Counted from the first letter of the stretch, positions 39,886 through 49,185 are shown. The stretch is 64,000 nucleotides of DNA from an uncultured Oscillibacter sp. (GCA_910583785.1 CAJTZK010000001.1:248001-312000), one strand, 5' to 3'. Made by a program: numbers and translations. Notes: a model not told the origin generated them from the sequence alone.

Positions 39886-40481
39886 GCCATCGCCTCCAGC
39901 CGCTCCGCCGTCTCCCCGGGCGTCAGGCGGGAGACATCCAGTATTTCCGTATCCAGCCCCGCGTACAGGGGCAGGTAGGCCAAGCTCCGCTCCAGGGCCC
40001 CCTGGTCCCGCTTTCCGGCTTGAATGTCCCGCTCAATCCGGGAGGCCAGGGCCTCCGGCGACGCGGTCAGGGAAACGGCCCGGACCCGGCAGTTCCGGGT
40101 ATCCAGGCGGGACAGGAGGTTGTCCAAAACCGCCTGCTGGTGGAGTACCCAGCAGAAGATCACATGGTCATAGGCGGAACAGCGGAGGAAGTTATTCAGC
40201 AGAAAGCAGATGTTCTCCACCACCATGGCCTTCGTCTCCTCCGTCACCTGGAAGGGGTCCGCATCCCAGCACCAGTCCCCATCCAAAAAAACGCTGCGGC
40301 CCAGCCGCCTCTGGAGCTCCCGGCAGGCGGCGGTTTTGCCCATGCCCATGGGGCCACCGATCAGGTATAGGTGCTTCAAGCCCCCGTCCCCCTCCGCTTG
40401 GCTGCACTGTGCGCCCGGGCATCCTCCCGAATGCCCCGTTTCCCGTCCAGCCGCGAACATCCGCTGTTCCTCTCTTATCAC
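39882..40481 (-). CDS. P-loop nucleotide kinase/ATPase
   Basis: A 199-residue P-loop protein if begun at GTG 40481 (GTGA overlap with the upstream gene, AAGAGG site); the first ~33 residues look unstructured and TTG 40379 is a credible later start. The Walker A is GPMGMGKTAACREL, followed by FLDGDWCWDADPF, which resembles the substrate-binding part of gluconate/shikimate-like small-molecule kinases, and a lid with RIERDIQAGKRDQ. The substrate is unknown. Confidence 0.75.
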   Translation of the reverse strand: MIREEQRMFAAGRETGHSGGCPGAQCSQAEGDGGLKHLYLIGGPMGMGKTAACRELQRRLGRSVFLDGDWCWDADPFQVTEETKAMVVENICFLLNNFLRCSAYDHVIFCWVLHQQAVLDNLLSRLDTRNCRVRAVSLTASPEALASRIERDIQAGKRDQGALERSLAYLPLYAGLDTEILDVSRLTPGETAERLEAMA

Positions 40482-40951
40482 CGTAACGCCTCTTTTCTAT
40501 ATTCCAGGTGGATGCCGATATGTCCCATCCCCAAAGCCGCAGCTCCCGGCAGCGTCCACCACGCCCGTCCGTAAATCCCCAACAGGAAGAACGCCGCCAC
40601 TGGCAGGCTGGCCCCCGCCACGGGAATGCCCGCCAATCCCGCAGTAAAATCCGTCATGGTCCGGGGGCTCCGGAAGTAGAGGACCCACCAGCCTTCATAC
40701 AAAGCCATCAGCGCCGCCGCCCCCGCCAGCCACCAGGACCAGGAGTACCAAGGCCTCAGGGAAATGCCCCGGCTCAGCAGCGTCCCGCAGGCAACCCACA
40801 CCTGCCCCGCCCGCTCCAGCAGGGTGAGACGGCGGTCCTCCCGGGAGGGGGCGTATCCCCAGGGTTTCCGGCGGGTCCACAGAAGGTCCGGCACCGCCAG
40901 CGCTAGGAGGAACAGCGCCCCCAGCCAGGACAAGCCAATCCCTTCCGTCAT
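40478..40951 (-). CDS. Membrane protein of unknown function
   Basis: A 157-residue integral membrane protein with four to five hydrophobic segments: ~9-24, ~48-60, ~72-92, ~105-125 and ~130-147. It is notably Trp-rich (WYSWSWW, GWWVLYF, RAWWTL). ATG 40951 overlaps the polA stop (ATGA). The family is not recognised; similar small Trp-rich proteins occur beside unrelated genes in Clostridia. Confidence 0.7.
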   Translation of the reverse strand: MTEGIGLSWLGALFLLALAVPDLLWTRRKPWGYAPSREDRRLTLLERAGQVWVACGTLLSRGISLRPWYSWSWWLAGAAALMALYEGWWVLYFRSPRTMTDFTAGLAGIPVAGASLPVAAFFLLGIYGRAWWTLPGAAALGMGHIGIHLEYRKEALR

Positions 40952-43614
40952 CCCTTTGCCTCCAGCCAGTTCTTCCCCCAGTGGGCCTCCGCCGTCAGGG
41001 GGACGCTGAGACGAACCACGTGCTCCATCTCCTCCTCCAGGAGCTTTGCCACGTCCGCCGCCTCCGCCTCCGGGCACTCCACAATCAGCTCGTCATGGAC
41101 CTGGAGCACCAGCCGGGCCTGGGGCCTCTCCGCCCGGAGGCGCTTCCACACCGCCGCCATGGCCAGCTTCATCACATCCGCCGCCGTGCCCTGGATGGGC
41201 ATATTCAGGGCCTCCCGCTCACCGGAGGCCTGGTCCTTTTTCTGGGAGGAAGACAGCTTTAAAATCTCCCGCCGCCGATGGAAGAGGGTCTCCACATACC
41301 CGGCCTCGTGGGCCTTTTCCACCACTTCCTCCATGTATTTCCGCACCCCGGGGAAGGTGTCGAAGTAGTCCTCCAGATAGGCCCTGGCCTCGGCCAAGGT
41401 GACCCCCAGGTCCTGGCTCAGGGAGAAGGCGGCCTTGCCATAGACAATGCCGAAGTTCACTGACTTCGCCCGGCGGCGCATCTCGTGGGTCACGTCCTCC
41501 CGGGCCACCCGGAAGACCTTCGCCGCCGTTTCGGCGTGGAAGTCGCCCCCCGCCAGGAAAGCCGCCTGCATCGCTTCATCCCCGGCAATGTGGGCCAGGA
41601 TGCGCAGTTCAATTTGGGAGTAGTCCGCGTCCACCAGGGCGCAGCCCTCCGCCGCCGTGAACATCCGGCGGAACTCGCTGCCCAGGTCCGTCCGGGTGGG
41701 GATGTTCTGCAAATTCGGCTCCGTGGAGCTGAGGCGCCCCGTGGCGGTGACGGTCATCTGGAATTTTGTCCGCACCCGTCCGTCGGGGTCCATGGCCTTG
41801 AGGAGGCCGTCGGCATAGGTGGATTTCAGCTTGGCATACTGCCGGTACTCCAGCACCGCGTCCACGATGGGATGCTGGAAGCGGAGCTTCTCCAGCACCT
41901 CCGCGCTGGTGGACCATCCGGTCTTGGTCTTCTTCCCGTGGGGGAGGCCCAGGCGCTCAAACAGCACCTCTCCCAGCTGCTTCGGGGAGTTAATGTTGAA
42001 TTTCCCCCCGGCCATGCCGTAAATGGAGGCCTCCCGTTCCGCCATCCGGGCGGACAGGCTCTGGCTGAATTCCCGCAGGGCCCGGGCATCCACGCCGCAG
42101 CCCGCCAGCTCCATCTCCGCCAGGACCCGGCAAAGAGGCATTTCGGCGGACTGGAACAGCCCCCACTGGTTCCGCTCCCGGAGTTTGGGGGCCAGGACGC
42201 CGTACAGGGCCTCCACCGCCGTGGCGTAGCTGTCCAGGGAGGCGGCGGCCATTCCATCCCCCAGGAGGGAAAAGGCGTCCGGCTCCAGGTACAGGGGCGG
42301 CGGCAGCTCCTCGTTAAAGTAAAGGACAAAGAGGCGCTGGAGGTCGTACTTTCCCGCCGTGGCGTCCAGCAGATAGGCCGCCAGGGCCGTGTCGAACACA
42401 AAGCCCTCCGCTGGAAGGCCGCTTTCCAGCAGCGTCCGCATCAGGTCCTTGACGTTGTGGGAGACTTTTTTGACCTCGCCGGAAAAGAGGGATGCCAGCA
42501 GGCCGTTCCAGTCCCCCTGGTACCGCTCGAAGAACAGCTCCGCCATCAGGGCCCGGCCCTCCCCCGTCTCGCAGTAAACACCCACAGCGGAGCTGTCCGG
42601 CCGGGCCAGCAGGGACACGTGGTCCGCCGCCCTCCAAAGGGACAGCAGCTCCGCCCCCCGGGCGGGGTCCGTTACCGTCTCCACGGTAACAGCGGCTTCC
42701 TTCCGGCCCTCTGAAGCCGGGGCGTCCCCCGGGCTGAGCTTGAATTTCTCGATCAGCTTTGTAAACTCCAGCTTCAAAAACAGGGGGTATGCTCCGGGGC
42801 CCGGAGCTTTTCTCCGGTTGTCCTCCGGGCGGAAGTCCAGGGGCGCGTCGGTGACGATGGTGGCCAGCCAGTAAGAATGCCGGGCGTCCGCCTCTCCCTC
42901 CGCCAGCTTTTTGATAATGCCGGGCTTGGCGGGCGTCCCCGGGGCGGTCACGATTTCCGGCATGTGGGCATAGAGATGTTCAATCGAGCCATACATTTGA
43001 ACAAGGCCCATGGCGGTCTTCTCCCCCACGCCCTTCACGCCGGGGATGTTGTCGGAGCTGTCCCCCATCAGGGCCTTGAGGTCAATCATATGAATGGGGG
43101 CAAAGCCATACTCCTCCCGGAAGGCCGCCTCCGTCATGTCCTTGGTGGTGGTCTGTCCCTGGCGGGTGGAAACCAGTTTCACCTTCGTGTGCTCCCCAAT
43201 GAGCTGAAGGCTGTCCTTGTCCCCGGTCACCACCACGCACTCCCAGCCCGCCGCGGCGCACTTCCGGGAAATCGTGCCCAGGAGGTCATCCGCCTCCCAG
43301 CCCTCCAGCTCATAACGGGGGATGTTCAGTGCGTCCAGTACCTCCTTCAGCACCGGAACCTGCACACGGAGCTCCTCCGGCATGGGCTTCCGGGTGGCCT
43401 TGTAGGCCGCGTCCGCCTTGTGGCGGAAGGTGGGTGCGTGGAGGTCGAAGGTAACGCACACCGCGTCCGGGGCCTCCTCCCCCTCCAGGCGCAGCAGCGT
43501 CGTCAGAAAACCAAAGACGGCGTGGGTGTAGAGCCCGTCCCGGGTCGTCAGGGGCCGGATGCCGTAGTAGGCCCGGTTGATGATGCTGTTTCCGTCGATG
43601 ACCATGAGCTTCAT
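40948..43614 (-). CDS. polA: DNA polymerase I
   Basis: An 888-residue repair and Okazaki-fragment polymerase. Residues ~1-290 are the 5'-nuclease (FEN) domain with MVIDGNSIINRAYYG, the acidic GWEADDLLG and GDSSDNIPGVKGVGEKTA. Residues ~310-480 are a 3'-5' exonuclease-like domain that seems inactive: the first DxE motif is replaced by HVSLLARPDS, as in Bacillus enzymes. Residues ~490-888 are the polymerase with motif A DYSQIELRILAHI, the O helix KSVNFGIVYG and motif C VHDELIVEC. It heads the operon that ends with tsaD. Confidence 0.96.
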   Translation of the reverse strand: MKLMVIDGNSIINRAYYGIRPLTTRDGLYTHAVFGFLTTLLRLEGEEAPDAVCVTFDLHAPTFRHKADAAYKATRKPMPEELRVQVPVLKEVLDALNIPRYELEGWEADDLLGTISRKCAAAGWECVVVTGDKDSLQLIGEHTKVKLVSTRQGQTTTKDMTEAAFREEYGFAPIHMIDLKALMGDSSDNIPGVKGVGEKTAMGLVQMYGSIEHLYAHMPEIVTAPGTPAKPGIIKKLAEGEADARHSYWLATIVTDAPLDFRPEDNRRKAPGPGAYPLFLKLEFTKLIEKFKLSPGDAPASEGRKEAAVTVETVTDPARGAELLSLWRAADHVSLLARPDSSAVGVYCETGEGRALMAELFFERYQGDWNGLLASLFSGEVKKVSHNVKDLMRTLLESGLPAEGFVFDTALAAYLLDATAGKYDLQRLFVLYFNEELPPPLYLEPDAFSLLGDGMAAASLDSYATAVEALYGVLAPKLRERNQWGLFQSAEMPLCRVLAEMELAGCGVDARALREFSQSLSARMAEREASIYGMAGGKFNINSPKQLGEVLFERLGLPHGKKTKTGWSTSAEVLEKLRFQHPIVDAVLEYRQYAKLKSTYADGLLKAMDPDGRVRTKFQMTVTATGRLSSTEPNLQNIPTRTDLGSEFRRMFTAAEGCALVDADYSQIELRILAHIAGDEAMQAAFLAGGDFHAETAAKVFRVAREDVTHEMRRRAKSVNFGIVYGKAAFSLSQDLGVTLAEARAYLEDYFDTFPGVRKYMEEVVEKAHEAGYVETLFHRRREILKLSSSQKKDQASGEREALNMPIQGTAADVMKLAMAAVWKRLRAERPQARLVLQVHDELIVECPEAEAADVAKLLEEEMEHVVRLSVPLTAEAHWGKNWLEAKG

Positions 43615-43658
43615 AGGGAAAGTCCTCCAGTTTCAGGAAAAATACCAATAACTTGATT

Positions 43659-43687
43659 ATTATACCACGTCCGTCTCCGATTCACAA
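43659..43687 (-). promoter_or_regulatory. Sigma-A promoter of the polA operon
   Basis: Minus strand: -35 TTGTGA (43687-43682), a 17-nt spacer, -10 TATAAT (43664-43659). It lies 45 bp before the polA ATG. Confidence 0.82.
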
Positions 43688-43816
43688 CAGCGGAAACCAT
43701 CCGTTTTGCTGTTTCCGTTTTGTTACTTTTTGTTTTAATTTTGTGATTTTTTCACTTTGCAGAACTGTCATACTGTTCATCAATCAGCATTTCTTGTAAG
43801 GAAGGGAGTTTCGCCC

Positions 43817-45133
43817 ATGCGCCGTTTGGAAGCCTTCGCCCTGGTGCTGGCCTGCCTGCTGGCCCTCTCCGCCTGCGGCGGGGAGACGGAGCGTCAGGAG
43901 CCCGTTCAAACTTCCCCGTCCCAGGACGGCCAGGAGGATAAGACCGTCTATGACTGCGGCGGGCTGAGTGTGGCCCTGCCCACCGAATACCTGGACCTCC
44001 TGCGGGTGGATACGGACTTTCCTGACGCCCAGGAGAGCTGGAAGCCCCTGATCTCCGTTTACGAAAAAGCCTCCTACGAGGCGGCCATGGAGGACTTCGG
44101 CGGCGGGGGCGGCTTCCTCTTCGGCTTCCTGGTGATGGATCAGGCGGCCTTTGAGCAGCACATCAACGCCGACGGCGATTTCGCCCGCGTCTTTGCCACT
44201 GACGGAGAGCGGTACTATGCTCGTACCGGTCCCACTGATGTGCAGTTCTACCGTTCCGGCCTCAGCGGTAGCTGTCTTCTGGATCACCCGGACTGGAAAA
44301 CCTGGGAGAAGCTCTGTAAACTGGGCCCCCTGGTCCAAGAGGATTTCCTTTCCCGGAACCGCCTTTCCACCTACAATGGTTCGCAGCTCTTGGAGCAGCC
44401 CTTCACCTATGTTGGGGAGCATGTATACCTTCAATACGCCCCTAGTGTGGATTCTGACGGTAGCCGGAACATTTTCGACACGCTGATTCTATCCCAGCCC
44501 GCCACCCAGGGCCAGGGAGGCATCTGGGCCGTAGAACGCTGGCTCAGCGACGGCTACGTCTCTCTCTACTTCCCGGACACCGGGGTACCCGCCGCCGAAT
44601 ACTATTCCAACCTCCAACGCGCGTGTGACGCCGGGAAGCGGCCCGAGCTGCTGACCCCTGAGGGAGCGGCCCAAGCCTTTGTGAGGGACTACTTCGACCA
44701 AGAGTCTTCCCCGGAGGATTTCGTGGAATGCGACGCAGACACGGTAGCTTATGCCAAAGCCAATTTACATTTCCGAAAATTGGTCTTGGACCTGATGGAC
44801 GGGCGGGACGTGGACAATGAGGACCTTTTGAACTGTGCGGCTGTCGTCACCGGGGAAACCTTGGGTATATTGGGCCGCAGCGCATACGCTTCCGAATGGT
44901 GGCCCGCCCTGCGGGATGCGCTGGAAGCCGCCGCTATAGGCGACGCCCAGCAGGACCGGGACCGGAATATGCTGGCTTTCTTCCTGACCATTCCAAACAT
45001 CTACAAGGAAGACTTGGCCAGTATCCTCCAGGCCCAGGCTCTGGCGGACTTTGACGCTTTCACCGCCGCTTTTGAGGAGTTCCCCGAGGAGGACCAGACT
45101 TACATCCAGATGAACACCAGCGTCTTCCGTTGA
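43817..45133 (+). CDS. Secreted lipoprotein of unknown function
   Basis: A 438-residue protein with a type II signal peptide: hydrophobic LEAFALVLACLLALSACGG, with the lipobox LSAC placing the lipid-bearing cysteine near residue 20. A short acidic linker (ETERQEPVQTSPSQDGQEDK) then leads into a globular domain rich in aromatic residues. I recognise no family. It has similarities in tone (DxDG-type loops, sensor-like) to the outer part of the M56 protein at 31397 but no shared motif I can defend. ATG 43817 has GGGAG upstream. Codon use matches the neighbours. Confidence 0.75.
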   Translation: MRRLEAFALVLACLLALSACGGETERQEPVQTSPSQDGQEDKTVYDCGGLSVALPTEYLDLLRVDTDFPDAQESWKPLISVYEKASYEAAMEDFGGGGGFLFGFLVMDQAAFEQHINADGDFARVFATDGERYYARTGPTDVQFYRSGLSGSCLLDHPDWKTWEKLCKLGPLVQEDFLSRNRLSTYNGSQLLEQPFTYVGEHVYLQYAPSVDSDGSRNIFDTLILSQPATQGQGGIWAVERWLSDGYVSLYFPDTGVPAAEYYSNLQRACDAGKRPELLTPEGAAQAFVRDYFDQESSPEDFVECDADTVAYAKANLHFRKLVLDLMDGRDVDNEDLLNCAAVVTGETLGILGRSAYASEWWPALRDALEAAAIGDAQQDRDRNMLAFFLTIPNIYKEDLASILQAQALADFDAFTAAFEEFPEEDQTYIQMNTSVFR

Positions 45134-45173
45134 AAAACTTTTTCACTTCTCGAAAATTTTCTCATACCGCCCC

Positions 45174-45202
45174 TTGCTTTTCTCTCCTGTTTGTATTAGA
45201 GT
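45174..45202 (+). promoter_or_regulatory. Promoter of ridA
   Basis: -35 TTGCTT (45174-45179), a 17-nt spacer, -10 TAGAGT (45197-45202), 34 bp before the ridA ATG. Confidence 0.7.
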
Positions 45203-45236
45203 AGAAGTATCAAATACAAAAAAGGAGACTGTCAAC

Positions 45237-45605
45237 ATGAAAGTTCTGGAAACCAAGAACGCCCCCGGCGCCATCGGCCCCTATTCCCAGGGTTTTGAAG
45301 TGAACGGCTTTATCTACACCTCCGGCCAGATTCCCGTGGACCCCGCCACCGGAGAGGTCCCCGCTGGCATCGCCGCCCAGGCGGAGCAGAGCTGCAAGAA
45401 TGTGGGCGCCATCCTGGAGGCCGCCGGAGCTGGCTTCGGCAAGGTCTTCAAGACCACCTGCTTCCTGGCCGATATGGGCGACTTCGCCGCCTTTAACGAG
45501 GTCTACGCCAAGTTCTTCACCTCTAAGCCCGCCCGTTCCTGCGTGGCCGTGAAGGACCTTCCCAAGGGCGTCCTCTGCGAAATCGAAGCCATTGCCGCGA
45601 AGTAA
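45237..45605 (+). CDS. ridA: RidA/YjgF-family reactive enamine/imine deaminase
   Basis: A 122-residue protein that hydrolyses reactive 2-aminoacrylate-type enamines to protect PLP enzymes. Family signatures: APGAIGPYSQGFEVNGFIYTSGQIP, then TTCFLADMGDFAAFNEVYAKFF, the catalytic-site arginine in SKPARSCVAVKDLPKG, and the C-terminal VLCEIEAIA. ATG 45237 is preceded by AAAAAGGAG. It is a single-gene unit with its own promoter and terminator. Confidence 0.95.
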   Translation: MKVLETKNAPGAIGPYSQGFEVNGFIYTSGQIPVDPATGEVPAGIAAQAEQSCKNVGAILEAAGAGFGKVFKTTCFLADMGDFAAFNEVYAKFFTSKPARSCVAVKDLPKGVLCEIEAIAAK

Positions 45606-45617
45606 TATCCGCGTGAT

Positions 45618-45655
45618 ACCGATCCCCTCCGTCGGCGGAGGGGATCGGTTTTTTT
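45618..45655 (+). terminator. Strong intrinsic terminator of ridA
   Basis: ACCGATCCCCTCCG (45618-45631) pairs with CGGAGGGGATCGGT (45636-45649) around TCGG, followed by a seven-T run. Confidence 0.93.
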
Positions 45656-46164
45656 GCCCTCCCCCCGGAATGCCTGGCCTCTAGGCCGCATTTTCCGGCC
45701 TTCCGCCACGGAGACCTATGACAACTGCGCAGCGGCCCCGGAAGGCCCTTCCCCTGCGGGGCTCTGCGCGGCCCCGGCGGAGGGGGGCCGTGCATCGCGC
45801 CCGGGCCTTGGCGCTCTGACAAAATCCTGGTATTAAAGCAGCCTCCCATCCAGGACGTTTATTCCGGGAGGCATCTTTCTGGTGGATAACAGCACCACTC
45901 TCCACCCAGCCCCCGCCCCTCCAGGGCATCCCCGGTCAAGCGAATCCTCCGAAGGCGGGCCAGGAACAACATGGCCCCTCTTTCGAAGAACACTTTTTCC
46001 TGCTAAGGCCGCACGCCGTTTCCATGCCTCAGAGCCTCCCCACAGTAGTGCGGAAATAGCGGTTACCGTGCCGTGATGGCCAGCGAATTGCCAGCCAGCT
46101 GGCCGGATACGGGATGAAACGGCAGAGCAATGCCGAAAACTGCTGAAATTTAGGTTGGAACGCT
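45656..46164. other. ~0.5-kb stretch with no recognisable gene
   Basis: No reading frame here has a ribosome site, a family motif or sensible codon use; the open frames present are short and rich in Pro, Arg and Ser. The first ~170 bp are GC-rich with several short inverted repeats (for example GGCC-TCTA-GGCC near 45676). The rest has mixed composition. It may be gene remains left when the Roco gene arrived, or an unknown RNA. I see no tRNA, repeat array or transposon end. Confidence 0.4.
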
Positions 46165-46193
46165 CTGGATTTTTGGGAGGATTGTGGTATAAT
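46165..46193 (+). promoter_or_regulatory. Promoter of the Roco gene
   Basis: -10 TATAAT (46188-46193) with a weak -35 CTGGAT (46165-46170) 17 nt upstream. An AAGGAGGG ribosome site follows before ATG 46223. Confidence 0.6.
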
Positions 46194-46222
46194 GAAGTAA
46201 AAATAAAGGAGGGATTGCGCCG

Positions 46223-49084
46223 ATGGCTTCTAGCAGTAAGAGACCGCAAGATAGAAATCTCCTAAAACTTTTAACAAGCATAGATGAAGGCCACAAGCCA
46301 ACGAAAGACGAACTGCGTAAATTGAGCAGAGTTTACAAGGCAGATTTTTCTAATTTGGGAATAACGAAGCTCCCTGAGAGCATTAGCCTACTTTATAATC
46401 TCCACGAGTTAGACATATCACACAACCAGTTAACAAGTCTACCGGAAAGCTTTATTCAGCTTGCCTCTCTCTACTATTTAACGGCAGCCTCCAATTCCTT
46501 AACCAGCCTACCGGAAAACTTCGGCCAGCTTTCAAACCTTAGGGGACTCGGAATATTCAATAATCAGCTGACGTGTTTGCCTAAAAGCATTTGCAGCCTT
46601 TCCCAACTTGGAGTCCTGTATATCGGGAGCAATCCGTTGACAAGTATACCGGAAAGCATTGCGGAACTCTCCTCCCTACTCTCTTTTGATATATCGGAAC
46701 TCGGTTTGGCAGAGGTTCCGCGTTTTATCCAGAAATTATCCAAATTGCAATCGTTGGGCCTCGGAAATAATCCACTAAAAGCCCTCCCGGATTGGCTGGG
46801 AGACATGAGAGCACTGCGTTCATTGAACCTATCTTTCCTCCAGTTGACAGAGTTTCCCCGTTCTCTTTTAAAACTAAAAATTCCGTTCCATACAGATTAT
46901 TCTCAATACATCGAAGAAAACCACCACGGTATTTACATCGAAGGTGTCAACCTCTCCATCCAGCCAGTCAGCCTCTTCGACCAATCCCGGGACGAATCTC
47001 CCGGTTTCCAGGAATCCCGTAAACTGATTGAGGACTACTTCAACACCCCCAAGGTCCCCATCCGGGAGGCTAAGGTGATCTTCCTAGGCGACGGGAAGGT
47101 GGGCAAAACCTACACGATCCAGCGGCTTCTTCACCAATGCAAACAAGACGAGTACCCCACTAAGGAGACCCACGGCATCCTCATTGAGGACCTGCTCCCT
47201 GAGAAGGATGGAAAGACCTATAAAGTCCGGATTTGGGACTTCGGCGGCCAGGATATTATGCATGAGATGCACCGCTGCTTCCTGACGGACCGGACGTGCT
47301 ACGTGGTAATGGTCGATACCCGGACGGACAAGCAGACCGGGCGGGCCAGGTACTGGCTGCGCACGGTCCAGAGCGTCGCGCCGGAGGCCCCGGTCCTGCT
47401 GCTGGTCAACGAAATCAGCGGGGGGAAAAACCTCGACCTGGATTACCCCAGCTTGCGGAAGGAGTTTTCAAACCTGGTGGGGATGGAGATTTGCTCCTCC
47501 ATGGACGCCGGGGTGGAGGAGTTCCGCCAGAAGGTGGAACACGCCATTTTTGAGCGGGCCCTTGACATGGACAGCTGCAGGATGGAACTTCCGGAGAGCT
47601 GGGAAAAGGTCCGCCAGGAACTTCTGAGCCAGCAGAGCAGCCAGGGGCAGGCAAAGGCATACTACATCGACCGGAAAATGTTCCACATGCTCTGCGACCG
47701 ATATGGCGTACCTCCGGACGACGGCCTCCGGGCATGGCTGCTGACCTGGTTCAACGACCTGGGGGTCTGCTTCAGCTACCACCTGGGAGAAAACGGGCGG
47801 GAACAGTCCTCCGATTATAAGATTCTCGACCCTATGTGGCTGACCAGCGCCGTCTATAAGATCATCTGGGAAAAGGAACAGACGGACGACGGCCTAATCT
47901 CCCAGAGCGAAATCTACCAGATTCTTGAAAAACCGGGCAGCGACGCCATGAAAAAAGGCGGCATCCCCTGTCTGGAAAACGTGTCCTACAGCCAGGAAGA
48001 GTGCGGCTATGTACTGGAAATCATGCGGAAATTCCGCATTTCTTACCCAGCGGACGGCCATACGGAATTCATGCCCACTCTCTGCAAACCGGACTCCAAG
48101 CTGGACCCCACCCCGGAACACTGGGTCCAGCACGCCGCCTACCAGTTCCGCTACACCTTTTTGCCAGAAAACGTCCTCCACCGCCTGATGATCTACTGCT
48201 ACGCCAATCTGCGCTCCGGCAAACGCTGGCGCAGGGGCTTTTGGCTGGAATGCGAGGCCCAGGGGCTCAGCGCGGTCATCCGCTCCACCGGGCGGGACAG
48301 CGAGGAAAATGAGCTGCAAATTGACGTCTACGCGCAAACGGAGGCCTACGAGGCCTGGACCTGGCTCCAGCCCCTCTGCCAGCAGGTCACGAAGATCAAC
48401 AGCGACCTCTCCCTCAAACCCAAGGCCTTTATCCTGGCGGAAAACGACGAGGAGAAAACGTGGTTCTCGCTGGACAGCCTCTGGCACTGGAAGATGAAGG
48501 GCAAAGACACCATGCAGGGAAACTGGAGCGAATTTTCCATACAGTCCCTGATGGACCTCATCTACGGGAAAGATTACCCCGAGGTAGAGCAAAAGCTCCT
48601 AAAGGAGTATTTACAGCTCCAGCGGGCCGTTTCCCTGGAGATGTTCCCCCAGGCCGTCACGGCCAAAATCGCGGAATCCGCGAATGTGGACCTGCGGAAG
48701 CCCTTCAAAGCGCAGAATCTCCGTGTGGAGCTGGGGGAGGAATCCCTTGCCGCCCTCCGGGAAAATACCCTGGCCCTACAGGACAACACCCTGTCGGTCC
48801 AGCAATCCCGCACGCTTTTAGAGGCCTTCCTGAACGGCAGCGTCTCCCTTCCGCCAGAGCTTCTGGAAGCCCTGGCCAAGACCCTCCAGGAAAGCGGCAA
48901 ACCCTCCCTAGTAGCCGCCGGACAGGAGCTGGGCCGTCGTCCCCTGAAGGAAAAGGCCGGGTTCCTCCGGGGCCTTCTGGGCGACTCCGCAAACCTGGTT
49001 ACCATAGCCCCCGTCCTGGCCAAGCTGGGGCAGGACTATGGTCCAGCGCTACTGGATTTAATTCAGGGCATCCCCCTGCCCTAA
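46223..49084 (+). CDS. Bacterial Roco protein (LRR-Roc GTPase-COR)
   Basis: A 953-residue multidomain GTPase. Residues ~45-235 hold about eight leucine-rich repeats of ~23 residues (pattern LPESIxxLxxLxxLxIxxNxLTS). The Roc GTPase domain (~283-445) has the P-loop GDGKVGKT at 289-296 and the switch motif DFGGQD. The G4 position reads LLLVNEISGGK, so the usual NKxD is not kept. The COR domain follows (~450-760; WFNDLGVCFSYHLG, YKILDPMWLTSAVYKIIW). The last ~120 residues are a helical tail with AALRENTLALQDNTLSVQQ. The gene is alone, with its own promoter. Its first ~700 bp are much more AT-rich than the rest. Function is unknown; in bacteria such proteins are accessory. Confidence 0.92.
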   Translation: MASSSKRPQDRNLLKLLTSIDEGHKPTKDELRKLSRVYKADFSNLGITKLPESISLLYNLHELDISHNQLTSLPESFIQLASLYYLTAASNSLTSLPENFGQLSNLRGLGIFNNQLTCLPKSICSLSQLGVLYIGSNPLTSIPESIAELSSLLSFDISELGLAEVPRFIQKLSKLQSLGLGNNPLKALPDWLGDMRALRSLNLSFLQLTEFPRSLLKLKIPFHTDYSQYIEENHHGIYIEGVNLSIQPVSLFDQSRDESPGFQESRKLIEDYFNTPKVPIREAKVIFLGDGKVGKTYTIQRLLHQCKQDEYPTKETHGILIEDLLPEKDGKTYKVRIWDFGGQDIMHEMHRCFLTDRTCYVVMVDTRTDKQTGRARYWLRTVQSVAPEAPVLLLVNEISGGKNLDLDYPSLRKEFSNLVGMEICSSMDAGVEEFRQKVEHAIFERALDMDSCRMELPESWEKVRQELLSQQSSQGQAKAYYIDRKMFHMLCDRYGVPPDDGLRAWLLTWFNDLGVCFSYHLGENGREQSSDYKILDPMWLTSAVYKIIWEKEQTDDGLISQSEIYQILEKPGSDAMKKGGIPCLENVSYSQEECGYVLEIMRKFRISYPADGHTEFMPTLCKPDSKLDPTPEHWVQHAAYQFRYTFLPENVLHRLMIYCYANLRSGKRWRRGFWLECEAQGLSAVIRSTGRDSEENELQIDVYAQTEAYEAWTWLQPLCQQVTKINSDLSLKPKAFILAENDEEKTWFSLDSLWHWKMKGKDTMQGNWSEFSIQSLMDLIYGKDYPEVEQKLLKEYLQLQRAVSLEMFPQAVTAKIAESANVDLRKPFKAQNLRVELGEESLAALRENTLALQDNTLSVQQSRTLLEAFLNGSVSLPPELLEALAKTLQESGKPSLVAAGQELGRRPLKEKAGFLRGLLGDSANLVTIAPVLAKLGQDYGPALLDLIQGIPLP

Positions 49085-49149
49085 CCGGGCACTCCGGAGG
49101 CGCGCCTCTTCCAAACGGCAGCGGTTCCTCCTCTCAAAGCACGCATAAA

Positions 49150-49185
49150 AAAGGCGGGGACGCGGCATGCCGCGTCCCCGCCTTT
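49150..49185. terminator. Perfect 36-bp palindrome, bidirectional terminator
   Basis: AAAGGCGGGGACGCGGCA (49150-49167) is the exact reverse complement of 49168-49185. The A-run before and T-rich end after it suit termination of the Roco gene and possibly of hpf read-through. About 115 bp to the hpf stop hold nothing else visible. Confidence 0.75.

Noticed and set aside
45833..46249. A 138-codon minus-strand frame in the gene-free stretch
   Set aside because: No ribosome site, Arg/Ser/Pro-rich, and it crosses the Roco promoter and start codon on the opposite strand.
46340..46830. Tandem repeat or CRISPR-like array
   Set aside because: The ~69-bp periodicity is the coding of leucine-rich repeats in the Roco protein; repeats are degenerate and in frame.
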